64,000 nucleotides of DNA, from NCBI GenBank assembly GCA_006503475.1, contig RSEH01000167.1, positions 1-64,000 of the forward strand. The letters run 5' to 3'. This stretch comes from Stentor roeselii. Lineage: Eukaryota > Ciliophora > Heterotrichea > Heterotrichida > Stentoridae. Position numbers and translations under genes: made by a program. How positions within the stretch are numbered: position 1 is the first letter of the stretch; the number at the start of each line of letters is the position of its first letter. Below, piece after piece: positions 10,419-21,907 of this stretch. The notes under the pieces were generated by a model. That model did no database searches and was not told where the DNA came from. It worked only from the letters and a program-made list of their open reading frames with translations.

Positions 10419-11609
10419 TTATATTTCTACAGTGAAAATTTACAGGATGTTATATTTGGGGTAATTTTAAAGTATTTGATAGAATTCATAGAATAGTATG
10501 AGAATCATTCAATTTTTTTTTATTGAATGATAGTTTTTGATGCTTTCGTCTGGAGACTTCGAATTCTTGAATATTCTTATGATAGAATTAAAAAGTTAAA
10601 TTAATACTTGAGATAATAAAGGAATTGGGCTAACTAATTTCTCTTCTTGACTAAAAGAAAATCTCGACTTAAATGATTTATATAACTAACTAATATGAGC
10701 GAATTAAGATTTTTTATGAAAAAACACTTAAAATGATACTCCAAAATCATTATTATCGTCAATTCACATTTGTTAGCATAAAAAGACCTATAGTATGAGC
10801 TAGGATTAAAGATGAAATTTATACAAACTCAAACAATTCCACTTTTAAATGAAAGAATCAATATTATAAAATTATAGTTATTTGAATAGTAAAAAAGCAT
10901 GCATTGTCGACGATCTAAAGAAGTTAAAATTCCCTTAATGAAAGAATCTAAGAAATATTGGAAACTGGTTGATTTAAGTGAAAAGTGACTAAACAGAAAA
11001 TTTAAGGCTTTGCATATAGGTAAATAGAAAAGAAGAAGTAATGAATAGATCAAAAATTAAAAACTAACTCTAAATTATCAGCCAAGTACTTAAAATTTCG
11101 GCACTAGTACTGAAGAAAGTTTGTCTAAATATGCATTCATCTATTTTTCGACACTCTAATTCAATTTCGATTATCTAACCGAAAATAAATAGTTAATTAT
11201 CCCAGCTCCTCTAAATTAATATAATAAAACTACAAATAAATAAATTTAGTTAATGATTACTGATCATTAACCCAAAATGAGCGATTGAAATAATTAAACT
11301 TATAACTTAGTACAAAAATAAGGAAGAAATAATATAGAACTCGTGAAGGAGTTATGAGTTTATAGTCAAAGCTCCTATTAAGGTTTATTTCAAAAGATAG
11401 TAATAAGTTATTAAGTTCTCAGAATTCTTTTTAAGAGATTTGATCAATTTTTTTTCTGGTTATTATTTTGATATTATGAATAAATTAGTGCACAATAACA
11501 TTGAGAAGATAGTTATATTATTAATCGATTCATTTATTCGCAGTGAAAAACATTGAAGATTCAATTAAATATAAATTTCAATGATTTGCCATATATAATT
11601 ATTCTAAAC
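10419..11609. other. AT-rich spacer between the two giant genes
   Basis: About 1.2 kb lies between the 3' end of the right giant gene and the start of the left one. No convincing open frame was seen; a 74-codon minus-strand frame (10829-11053) looks accidental. The only clear structure is the stem-loop at 10504-10531. The spacer must carry the 3' end signals of one gene and the promoter of the next. Confidence 0.6.
10504..10531. repeat. Perfect 10-bp inverted repeat with an eight-T loop
   Basis: Arms ATCATTCAAT (10504-10513) and ATTGAATGAT (10522-10531) flank TTTTTTTT. It lies about 86 bp upstream of the left giant gene's start codon. A role is not shown, and short inverted repeats are common in AT-rich DNA. 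Confidence 0.6.
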
Positions 11610-14600
11610 CTAATTTATTTTTGGAGTATTCTCTAATTCCAAATCAAATATTTCAACTTTTCCGGCTTGTACTGTTGTATCATTTTGAACTGCTACTACA
11701 TTTTTGTTTTGTTTATATCTTTTTACTTTTTCTATAATAAGGATGACGGTTTTTATACAAGAACACATAATATTGAGAATCCATGATAAGGTAACAAGTG
11801 TAAACCAAACATCATTGATAGAATTTCTTGGCTCATTTTTTAAAGATAATGAGATTATAACAAAAATATGGAACAAAACAGTAAATCCTTCATTTACGAT
11901 ATGAAGAAAGTTATCAATCTTTTGCTTAAAGCAGTTTTTTGACAAAAGATAAAATAATGTCTGTCTAAAAATTACCAGAACTGAAAATGTAAACGAGAAA
12001 ATCAATCTCAGAACTGGAACAGGTACAAAATATATGAGAAAACAGATAAAAAACCTTCTTGTTATAAATAATGGGTAAAATAAAACCAGTTGAGTCCCAT
12101 TCAATCGAAATTCCGAAAAAAAGGTTGCGAATTTCTTCTCTAACTTCTCTGAATCGACTGCATTAAGTCTTGGCCTGAGCAAAATCACTCTGATGGACAT
12201 TATGTAAAGAACGATTTCGATAATCTAAATGAATTTTACAATAACAATTGCAGCCAAACAGTAGTCTATAAAGTAGAAAAGCGATCTAAAATATCCATTA
12301 AAAAGGGAGTATATAGATGTGATCAGAAGGTCAAGATTAGTTTGAATCCAATATCTGATAAAAGCACTATAGTGAAAGTGATTCCAAATAATAATCAACT
12401 TAGGTACTTTTTGCAAGACAAAAGGAAAAGCTGTCTTAACTATTAAGAAGCATGAAATAGAGATAATCAGGATCAAAATGTTAACTCCTGAATTAACTAG
12501 CAATGAAGTACTTCTATATCCGAATTTCACAAACTCTTCATTCAATTCTATCTCCAAATTCCGATCATGTAATTTTTCAAAAATATTCGTTAAAGAACTT
12601 TGAATCCTGATATTTCTCAAAAATTCTTTCAAGGCCTCATCAATATCAAGTTCATACAGAACTACAACTGAGTAAATCTCAGCAAAATTTAAAAAATTGA
12701 ATAAAGTCGAAGCATCAAAACTCGCGATACTTAAACAAAGAGATAAACTAGCCCCAACAGTTCTTCCAGTCGTAGCCACCACTTTAGCTTGCTCTATCTG
12801 TCTATAAACCTCAATCTTTTCCTTTGAAAAAAGAGCAATTGTGAGATTTTTAGTAAGAAGTAATGATTTTTTCGTTGATATCAACTCACTTTTGAAGTAA
12901 ATTTTCATGAAACTTCCGAAATTCTGATTATTTTCTTTGCATTCAACTAAGAAAATTGACTTTGTCACAAAAGAAACTTCAAAGTTACAGATCTGATCAT
13001 TAATGAGAACTTCAATATCTTCTTTTTTTAACCCTTGATCAAGAGCTTCTGAAAAGACTATCTGGACTGAGTTATTCAGACTGATTTTGATAGAACATGT
13101 GAACGTTTTTCTGCTACATGATGAGCCGTTCAGAAAGTACCCTAAAGAGCATGCACAAGTCCTGTTAATGACTTCAGCTCTATCTTTACAGGTCAGGCAC
13201 TGATCTTCAAGACAAGTGACACAAAGTCCTTCACATTTTTCACAGATTTTAGAAGTTGAATTAAAATATTCCGTTTTTTGACATGTTTCACAAGTCCCAC
13301 CCACTAACTGGAAATCGTTCTTACAAAGGACACAAGACCCGCTTTCAAAATTAAGGCATTCTAAGCAGTTCTCATCGAAGCACATCCCGCAAGTGCTTCT
13401 GTGCCGACATCCTGAATGACACTCTTCGAGACACTTCTCACATTTCAAGATGGTTTCGCTGAAAAACTGATAAATTCCACAGGTTTTAAGAAATTTCACA
13501 TCAGGTAAACAGACTGGATTTCCTAAACAGTTGTTTAAAATTAGTCCTTCTAATGAAAAAGGATTCCTTCTTAAATCAATTCTATAAATAAACCCTTTTA
13601 ACAACTTCTCCTGGGCACTTTCAAAACCAACGAATGTTAAAGATTTTGATGCTGCGATAAAAGGCTCTTCAGAGATGTTGGAAAATGTTTCTTGTAAAAA
13701 GTTAAAAAGAAATGAGGCAGATGACGGGGAGTTGTGACTTAAACTAATTCCCAATAAAGACCATTCATTTAAAACCACTGAAAAATTTGAGTGAATTTCT
13801 TGGATTTCACCTTGAATGAAAATTTGAAGGTTCAGTTTTGAGTCAATCAATTTCAAAGAAAATTCTAAAAAAAATGCGTCAGTTTTTAAGATTTCGATGA
13901 GGGTTCCAGTTTCATTAAAGGGATTGATCCAAAAAGACAATAAAAACTGGTCTGATAATAAAAGTGACTCTTGATTAGGATTCGTTATTTGAGCACCTGA
14001 ACTGAAACCGTTGAAGTAAATTCCTCGATCATAGCTTTGGATAGGAAAAGTCATATTCTCAATCGAAGCTATTCCTAATTCAAAATTCGAAACCTTGTCA
14101 ATGTATCTTAAAGAAAAGTAATTGAAAAGTAATTTCATCACCTCACCAAAAGGACCATTCAACTGGCAGATTTCTTTTTTGTTTATGTAACCCAAAGGGC
14201 AGCTTTGGAAGCACATTCCTCCGATTAGAACTTTATCTTGACAACTTGTGCAAGAATAAAAGAACTTATCAGAGCAAGATTTGCAGGTTTCGTTACATGC
14301 CAGGCAAACCCCTTGCTTATTATAGAATCCATCAATACAGGTGCAAGTTTCATTTGAATAAACTGAGTTATCTTGACAGAAGAAGCAGTCGAAATTACAA
14401 AATTCACAACCAGAATCATTAAATGCATTGCACATGAGACAAAACTCGGAGCATTTAATACACAAAGAAGTAGAATCATCCCAATAATATAAATCTTTAC
14501 ATTTACACTCATTATTTTGAAACTTAAGGCCTTCAATACATGAGGTACAATTATCACGTGATTCATCATTGCATGTTAAACAACTTGAGTGACAACTGGA

Positions 14601-17600
14601 ACAACTGCCATTTTTCATAAAATATTTTGATTCACATTGACATGATGAATTTTTCGTAATACTAGCCTTGGCCCAGCACGACTGACAGTTTACTTCAGAT
14701 GGGCCATTACACAATTTGCAAGTTTGATGACAGGGCTCACAACCCGATCCATTAAAATAAAAACTTCCCTTACAATAGCAGCTGTTTTCCATCAAGAAAA
14801 ACTCAGAAGAGCAAGACGTGCAAGTGGTACTCAAACCAAAGCAAGTCTTACAAATTAAGCTGCAATATCTGCATTTTTTCATTTCATCATCAAAATAAAA
14901 CCCATCATTACAAAAACATGACTTTCCAACAAGGTGCATGATAGAAAGATCACAAGTTAAGCAATCACTTTCTGAATTCCCATCACAAGTTAAGCATTTT
15001 TCATTGCAAGGCAAACATTCATCAAAAACCTTATCAGAGTAGAATCCATCTTTGCAAGTACAAAAACTTTGAATCAACTCAGAATTATTCTTACACTGAA
15101 TGCAATCATTATTCGATAGGCAGTCCAAGCAAAGACTTTCACATTTGACACAAGATAAAAGACTTTCACTCCAAAAATACCCTGTGTTGCAAAAGCACTG
15201 ATTTTTTAAAAGATTTGAATTTAAAGCACAACTCAAGCAATCAGTTTCATTTCTGCAAGTTTTACATTTTGGATGACATTTTCCACAAGATTTACTAGAA
15301 AAATTAAAAAACCATCCATCGATACAAGAACAAGTTTGAAAAGTTGATAGTTTTGATTGTTCTTTGCATGAAAGACAGTTTTCTTTAGAGCTTCCGTCAC
15401 AAGTTCTGCATTCAGCATGGCAAGGCGAGCATTCAATGGAGGGAGATGGGTTCAAGAAATAGCCTTCCTCGCAGAAACATTTGCTGGAAAGTAAAAATGA
15501 ATTATTTACACATTCTAAACAATTGGAATACTCTGAACATGTCAAACAAAGCTCACTGCATTGTTCACATTGTTCAGTTGTTTGATTCCAATAAGTCTTG
15601 CTGTTGCAAATACAGCTTCCATCTTTTAAATACGAGGAATTTTTACATTTTTCACAAGATTTCGAGGAAAAGGTGGTGCAGGTCTCGCATAAAGGATCAA
15701 TACAAAGACTGCAGTTTTTATCTGAAATGCAACCGTTTAAACATGATTCTTTGCAAGGAATGCAGGAATTATTAAAATTTGTTTCGAGTATCGAGCAGTT
15801 TGAAAGAGACTCTGAGAAACTGACCTCTTTAAAAATGCCATTCGTGATTTTTATTCTATATATGAAACCAATAAATGATGTCTGGCTATCTCCGATGTAC
15901 ATACTACTCAAGGTGTCATTATACATATAAGTTGCTAATCTTAAATAATGATATTGAATAAATTGATGATTATCAATTCTTTGACTGAAATTTCCAAAAA
16001 AACTTGTCTCAAACGTAAAAATCAAAATTTTCCAGTCATTTTCTATTTCTTTATTTATTTTATATATACCAGTACCTTTAAATGTTATAACATTCGATGA
16101 AACATCCAAATTCATTTTTCTAAATATTGTGCCAGTCTGAAGGTGTTTTATCCAAAAACTTATAGTTAAATTATAAGAAAAGGCGATTGGATTGCTAATA
16201 ATTGAAGAGTTCTTTCCAAAATAATATCCTCTGTTTTTTGCTGGGATTGGATTGTAAATTGAAAATTTTGGATAAAAAAGAGATGAATTTGCTACTTGAA
16301 AATTTATAAACGATGTATTGTCTATCATGTTTGATGAAATTTTATTTAGTGTTAAATCTAAAAGCAATTCTTGTTGAAGAATGCATATGTTTGTATCATT
16401 TATAAAACCAAGGGGACAATTCTCATAGCATGCGTTACCAAGTAACACTTTATTTTTAGTGCATGTGTAGCAAGTGAAGGAATGGTGATTATAGCAAGTC
16501 ATGCAATTAGGATGACAACATTGCCCATCATCTCTTTTCTGTAAATCTTTATAACAATAATTTTCATCAATTTTAAAACAAGTTGCATTCAGTTCAAAAC
16601 TACTGCACATTGAGCATCTGCTATTACTGCACATATTACAACTACCGAAAATTGAACATCCATTAATGCAAGAAAAATGACAATAGTTATATCTTTTATA
16701 CACATTATCATAATATTGATTAGTATAAGTTGAGTGAAGACAACTTACTGAATATTGTGCTTCACAAGGTTCTATAAGTAGATAATTGTTGTTGATACAT
16801 GTTTGCCATAGAGTGAATGAATAAATGTATCCTGAAAATATTAAATTTTCGTAATTTCCTATTATAAGTGTTGAATTCTGGTCTACAAAATGATAATCTG
16901 GAAAAGTAGAAGGGCCAAAGTCTTTAGTACTGATCTTTGTGTATATACTTGTCGAATAATTTTCGATTTTTACAGAAATCATAAAATAAACCCACGAAAA
17001 AATAATAGATCCAGAATTCGATGATGCTACAGAAATTGAATTATTTTGGGTTTTTAGAACTAGCACAATAAAAGATATTTTTGCATACATCGAAGACACT
17101 TTCGTAATAGCTTCTCCAGCAACTAAGGTATATATCCAGAATCCAATTGTAAATTCAGGACTTATAATTATTGCATTTATACTCTTCAAATAATTCTTCT
17201 TTTTATCTGGAAAATATAGACCTCTTGATTTCATAGGTATAGGATCATCACTCTCGCTTTGATTATAAGGACCGTAAGTGGAACTATTATTTCCACTTTG
17301 AAAAATACCGTAAAATTGTTTAAATTCCACAAACCTTTCATTAATCACTGGAACCTCAAGACTTTCTTCATTATATTCATAAGGCAGAGGACTACAGACC
17401 CCTTTTATTACAATCAAATCTTGCTCACACATACTACAATTAAAATAGGCTCCATTAAGACATTTATAATTCAGTTCACAATAAGGAGGCTCTCTAGACA
17501 CACATTCTGTGCAATTAACTGACTGATAGCTAGAGCAATTCCTGCATTCCTTGCTGAAGCATAGATTGCAATCATCTCGAGTACACCAAGGCCAATCTGA

Positions 17601-18440
17601 ACAATTTGGATTACAAACTATACAACGTGAGTCATAATAATACTCATTGAAGCCACAATAATTATCAGGAAAACTCAAAATTTCTAGAAATTCAACGTTA
17701 TTGGAAAAATATCCATTATAAATAAATCCTGTAAAAGAATTTTTTAAAACACTACCAAAGCTATAATTCAAGTCTTTAATTTGAGATCGAAACTCAAAAT
17801 CCTTAAGGTATTCAAGAATTCCAAATTTAGTCAAATGTAAATAATCAAGAATTTGATACCAATAAAGATCAATATAGCACCAATTTTTATCATTTGATTT
17901 AAAGTAAGACTTCGTTATATTCAATCCATTGTTATATAATAAAACCTGCAAAACAAAAAAACTATCTTTTTCAATTATCTGTAAAATAGTTTCATTTTCA
18001 TTTTTAACCTGAAAAATCACTCCAGAGTTTAAAACTCTAATCATTAATGAAATTCTAAAAGCAGGAGCCAAGATCCAAGAAGTGTTTGATACCAAACTAC
18101 TAGTGTTGGCAAAGTAAATTCCTCGATCTTTTGTCATAATTGGCCCTCGTCTATCTGAACTTCTGAACTCAAGACCATCTGGATGATGAAAGGTGTTGAT
18201 TGACTTTGCATCGAATTCTAAAGGAACACCCTGGGAGAATTTAAAGAGAGTTTTTGAATTCGAAAAAGAAATGCATGTCTTACCTGAGATAATGTAAAAG
18301 GAAGGACAAATCGCCAAGCAAGCCTTGCCTCCAAATAAGTAGCCTTCGAGACAAGATGTACATTTTGAGTCTTGACACCATAAATTCATGGAATTGATGA
18401 GAAATCCTCCCAGCTGGAGAAATAATAGAAGAAAGGCCAT
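11610..18440 (-). CDS. Giant furin-repeat/LamG-like cysteine-rich membrane protein (one intron)
   Basis: Exon 1 is 12240-18440 and exon 2 is 11610-12224; splicing the 15-nt intron gives 2,271 aa ending in TAG. The layout matches the left paralogue: signal peptide (MAFLLLFLQLGGFLINS), Cys-rich unit, three LamG-like domains separated by Cys-rich linkers, about 11 furin/EGF-receptor-type units, a fourth LamG-like domain, a further Cys-rich block, then a juxtamembrane helix and about six or seven hydrophobic segments. The tail ends in a short basic then acidic cytosolic segment. The cysteine array is less than half as long as in the left copy. Such proteins are abundant on ciliate surfaces, but the ligand is unknown. 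It is adjacent to its paralogue in the same orientation, which suggests tandem duplication. Confidence 0.88.
12225..12239 (-). other. 15-nt intron, phase 0
   Basis: On the minus strand it reads GTAAAATTCATTTAG. Removing it joins the hydrophobic segment ending AAIVI to IIEIVLYIMS, restoring a continuous membrane region. It ends in an in-frame TAG. Confidence 0.92.
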
Positions 18441-19696
18441 AGTTAATTATTTTGGGAATCAAGATGATTTAGTTTAGGTCAATTTAGAAGGGTGGCTTTT
18501 TGGGATTTATCTCTTGTTCGAGGCATGCTTAAAAGAATTATAAAGAAAAATGGTTTTAATATTTTAATTAGAATTTCTAGAAGTCTTTGATTTTTAGTCG
18601 TTTGTGATAAACTAATGAAATAAAGGTTGAAATACTTGAAAATGATAAGATTTAAAATTAAGAAAACTTTTATTATATTAAAAGGAATTCTTAAGTCTAA
18701 CCTATAAACTTTCATAAAATTGTTCATCGAATAGACTAGGTAATTGGATTTGAATAATTCTACTAATTTTTAGATAGAAACTGCCTCAAATAGAAATTCA
18801 ATTGAATTGATTTAAGTAAATGGATTATTAGGATTAGATAAGATGCTTTGATATTAAAGTTCTTTATATAAAATATCACATAATGAATCAATACATAAGG
18901 AATTTTTAGATTAATCTGAACTGCATCGAATCTTCAGCAGAATTTTATTTCTAATTTATTATTTATTACAGATTTATAGCTTATTAGTGAAGATAGAAGC
19001 TCAAAGATTTTCTGTTTATATATTAATAAAAACTATTAGTTCAGAGAATATACTTTTTAATTTCTTTCAGAAATATTTTAGCTAATTTTTAAATAAGAAA
19101 AAGATTATAATGAAGTACAAGCAAATACAATAATTCTGCTTCCATTTTTTATAATAGGTGAGATAGAAACTTAATAGTCAAATTCATCTTATATCATCTC
19201 TTGGAAGAAAGTATAGAGATCTTAATATATAATAAAAGTACAGATTGGATTCAGATATAATCCCTACTTATTCATAACATTAAGGTTGTTAGTTGTATTT
19301 AAGATAATTTCGAAACTAACAATATGAATTCGAATAAACACAATTTTAAAATAAGAATAAATCTTTAACATATGATATTGATGCTAAAGTCAATCAAATA
19401 GAACTATTTTTTACATGAATAATTCAAAGGATGTACTCACATTAAAGGTAGACATTTATCGTTTAATTCATCAGCAAAACTTAAAATTAATTAGACGCCT
19501 CCAAAATACTAAACTTGAATATATCTATAAATTCAGAATGTTATAACAATAAACTCTTTCAACTAAATTTAAAAGAAGCCATAAAAATGTTAATTATTTT
19601 GATGGAAGAAAATTTGGACTTAGTTTAAGTGATATAAATTATTCTAAGCATTTTAAAAGATGTTTCATAATTCAAATATCATATTCAGCCTACTGA
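18441..19696. other. AT-rich spacer, no supported gene
   Basis: About 1.25 kb lies between the start of the right giant gene and the end of the RING gene. An 82-codon minus-strand frame (18479-18727) is hydrophobic and basic but has no recognisable features and is probably accidental. I see no repeats or RNA gene. Confidence 0.6.
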
Positions 19697-20812
19697 TTAA
19701 TTTTCTCTAGGGATAAAAATAAGATTATGGGTAGCTCTATAGCCTCCACTCTGTTTATCAATAGTATGGTAAATCATTTTCGATAAATCAGCAACATTAA
19801 CATTAGCTCCTTTTTTAACTATAAAAACTACCTTTTTGACAAGTTTGTACTTATTAATCTGATTACAAACAAATCCAGGAAGCTGTTTGAGATCTTTTCC
19901 TACTTCAATAAACCAGTCACCATCTGAATTTTCTACATTAAATTTATTCGAGTTTTGATCCTTATAAAAATATTTACTATTAGCTTTATTTGATTGATTC
20001 TGAACGATAGGAAAAGCTCTTAATTCTTGATTATCAACAGGAATAATTAATTGATCCTCACCTTCATAATAATCTTGACTTTCCAGAGGTACTTGCTCTT
20101 TAATCCTTAAATCAAGACAAATCTTTTCTTGAGTAATTTTGATATTTTCATAACATTCATCTAAAAATTTCTGAATCAAGCTTTGAAAATCTCCCAAATA
20201 ATGAAATTTATTGATAACCAATTCATAAGACGTAATCTTTTCCAAGTTCATCAAATCTTCATTGATCTTGCAATCAACATTTGAAGGCCTTTCCTTAATC
20301 TTATCAATTCGATACATAAGGTCTTTTCTTTTTCCTATAAAGCAATTTATGACAGCAGCCCATGAACTTAAGTATTCCTGATTTTTCGTTTTTATTTCAA
20401 GCAACTTTTCAAGGATAAGATTTTCTGATTCTTGAATTTTGTTCTTAAAAACTTGGAAAATTCCATTCATCATTTTTTGACTTGCTTGAAAATCTTGCTC
20501 GAGTTGTTCATTTTGTGATTGAATTTGAAGTACCATGTCTGATAAAGCTTCAATCTCGCTTTGAACTCGAAAGCATTCAGCTTTTTCTAAGGTTGTTTTG
20601 TTTGGTAAGCTTTTTGGGTCAGTCATTTCTAAAACAAATCTTTGGCATGTTTCTAGTTTGAAGCTGGTTTGGCACTCTGGACATTTGATTATTCTTCCGT
20701 TGAGAACTTGATTTGAGCAGCTATTGCAAATACTGTGTCCGCAGAGAAGCTGGAAAAAATTTTCTAAGTTCTCAAACTTGCAGAGACAGCACCCTTTCAT
20801 TCGATCAGTCAT
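19697..20812 (-). CDS. RING-finger protein with coiled coil
   Basis: 371 aa, starting at an ATG preceded by AATATAAA. An N-terminal RING finger (residues about 8-50) shows CCLC, then CGHSICNSC and CPEC, the C3HC4 layout that binds two zinc ions and recruits ubiquitin-conjugating enzymes. A helical, Glu/Gln/Lys-rich region follows (about 80-245) and is likely a coiled coil, then a linker and a conserved-looking C-terminal domain of about 65 residues that I do not recognise. The plan resembles RING/B-box/coiled-coil (TRIM-like) E3 ligases, but no B-box is evident. The likely role is E3 ubiquitin ligase; the substrate is unknown. Confidence 0.8.
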   Translation of the reverse strand: MTDRMKGCCLCKFENLENFFQLLCGHSICNSCSNQVLNGRIIKCPECQTSFKLETCQRFVLEMTDPKSLPNKTTLEKAECFRVQSEIEALSDMVLQIQSQNEQLEQDFQASQKMMNGIFQVFKNKIQESENLILEKLLEIKTKNQEYLSSWAAVINCFIGKRKDLMYRIDKIKERPSNVDCKINEDLMNLEKITSYELVINKFHYLGDFQSLIQKFLDECYENIKITQEKICLDLRIKEQVPLESQDYYEGEDQLIIPVDNQELRAFPIVQNQSNKANSKYFYKDQNSNKFNVENSDGDWFIEVGKDLKQLPGFVCNQINKYKLVKKVVFIVKKGANVNVADLSKMIYHTIDKQSGGYRATHNLIFIPREN

Positions 20813-21400
20813 TTTATATTATTAGAATATAGTAATGGGAGCCTTTTCTAGCTATTAGTATCAAGTCTATATTCTTTTTCTTCAATATTAATAGATCATA
20901 GGTAAAGATTGCATAAAGATGATCAACGAAAAAATATTGTTTATAATTATAGTTAATGGTTTATTCTTTTAATATTTTAATATTAAGAAATTCGCTCGAT
21001 GCACTTGAAGCTAGTTAGATGTTATTATCAAATAGGATAAGATAGTTAATATAAGATAATTAAGCTGAAAAATCATAGATGAATTAATTAATTATTAAAA
21101 CTAACAGAAAAACAGAATAAACGTAATTTTACTTAATTTCATGATGTTTCATCTCTCAAACATCCTAAATCTCCACAAGTAAAAACAATTCTAAATATTT
21201 AAATAATAACTTAATAACTTTCCAGCATTTAGCTTATCAAATCCACTCATATCTCAAGAAAACTCAAAAGAATATCACTTCCTTATAAATTAATCCTGCA
21301 CCAAAAATCACTAAATCCAAACTAAAATAAAACCTCTAACTATCTCTAATACCCTTCAATCTCTTCCAATAAACAAATAATCTCTTAATAAATTATCGTT
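20813..21400. other. AT-rich spacer between divergent genes
   Basis: 588 bp lie between the start codons of the RING gene (minus) and the basic protein gene (plus). No open frame or repeat was recognised. It is much longer than the other divergent spacers in this window. Confidence 0.6.
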
Positions 21401-21907
21401 ATGATTAACAACGCAAAAACCCTCAGAAACAAAGAGAACAAAACCGATGAAAGCCTGATTTCTCAATCATCTCGTCCAGAGCAAGAGCCTCACTCATCAA
21501 GATTCCCAGTGAAAGTGCTTCCAACCTACATATTTTCATTAAAACCTCCACAAAATCCCTTAAAGCTCGAAAAAACCCCTTCAAAAAAATCCTTATCAAG
21601 AGTTCAGTCCTCAAGCAAGATGCTCAATCGTAAACCTTCTCTAAAATCCGAAAAATCTTTAAAATCCTTAAAATCCCTAAAATCTAAAACGCCTCTGAAC
21701 CCTTCAAACACAGACTCTCTCGAAAAACATTCAAAATCTTTCAAAAAGCCATCACTGAAGTCAAAAGAGAAAAAAACTCTAAAATCGCGAACTCCTCTGA
21801 AGTCAAATATAAACCTAAACATTTTGATAAAGGCAATCAACGACCACTGCGCTTCCTGCTGCAAGTTCAAAGAAGAGTTGCGTAAAAAGAACATAGAGTT
21901 AAGCTAA
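21401..21907 (+). CDS. Small Lys/Ser-rich basic protein, unrecognised
   Basis: 168 aa from an ATG. The middle is very rich in Lys and Ser, with short tandem repeats (KSLKSLKSLKSK and scattered SLKS/PLKS units), and is probably disordered. The last 30 residues form a different segment with a Cys cluster (HCASCCKF) and a charged helix. Base composition is higher in C than the surrounding spacers, as in neighbouring genes, which supports coding. I know no family; a microtubule- or nucleic-acid-binding basic protein is possible but unsupported. Its TAA (21905-21907) directly abuts the stop of the convergent ATP synthase alpha-like gene. Confidence 0.65.
   Translation: MINNAKTLRNKENKTDESLISQSSRPEQEPHSSRFPVKVLPTYIFSLKPPQNPLKLEKTPSKKSLSRVQSSSKMLNRKPSLKSEKSLKSLKSLKSKTPLNPSNTDSLEKHSKSFKKPSLKSKEKKTLKSRTPLKSNINLNILIKAINDHCASCCKFKEELRKKNIELS

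Noticed and set aside
10829-11053. 74-codon minus-strand frame
   Set aside because: Hydrophobic and low in complexity, inside an AT-rich spacer, with no supporting feature.
18479-18727. 82-codon minus-strand frame
   Set aside because: No motif, no neighbour logic, composition like the surrounding spacer.
18841-19650. Similar apparent reading through stops in the spacer before the RING gene
   Set aside because: Stops of all three kinds are frequent and the implied protein is low in complexity; AT-rich noncoding DNA gives the same picture.
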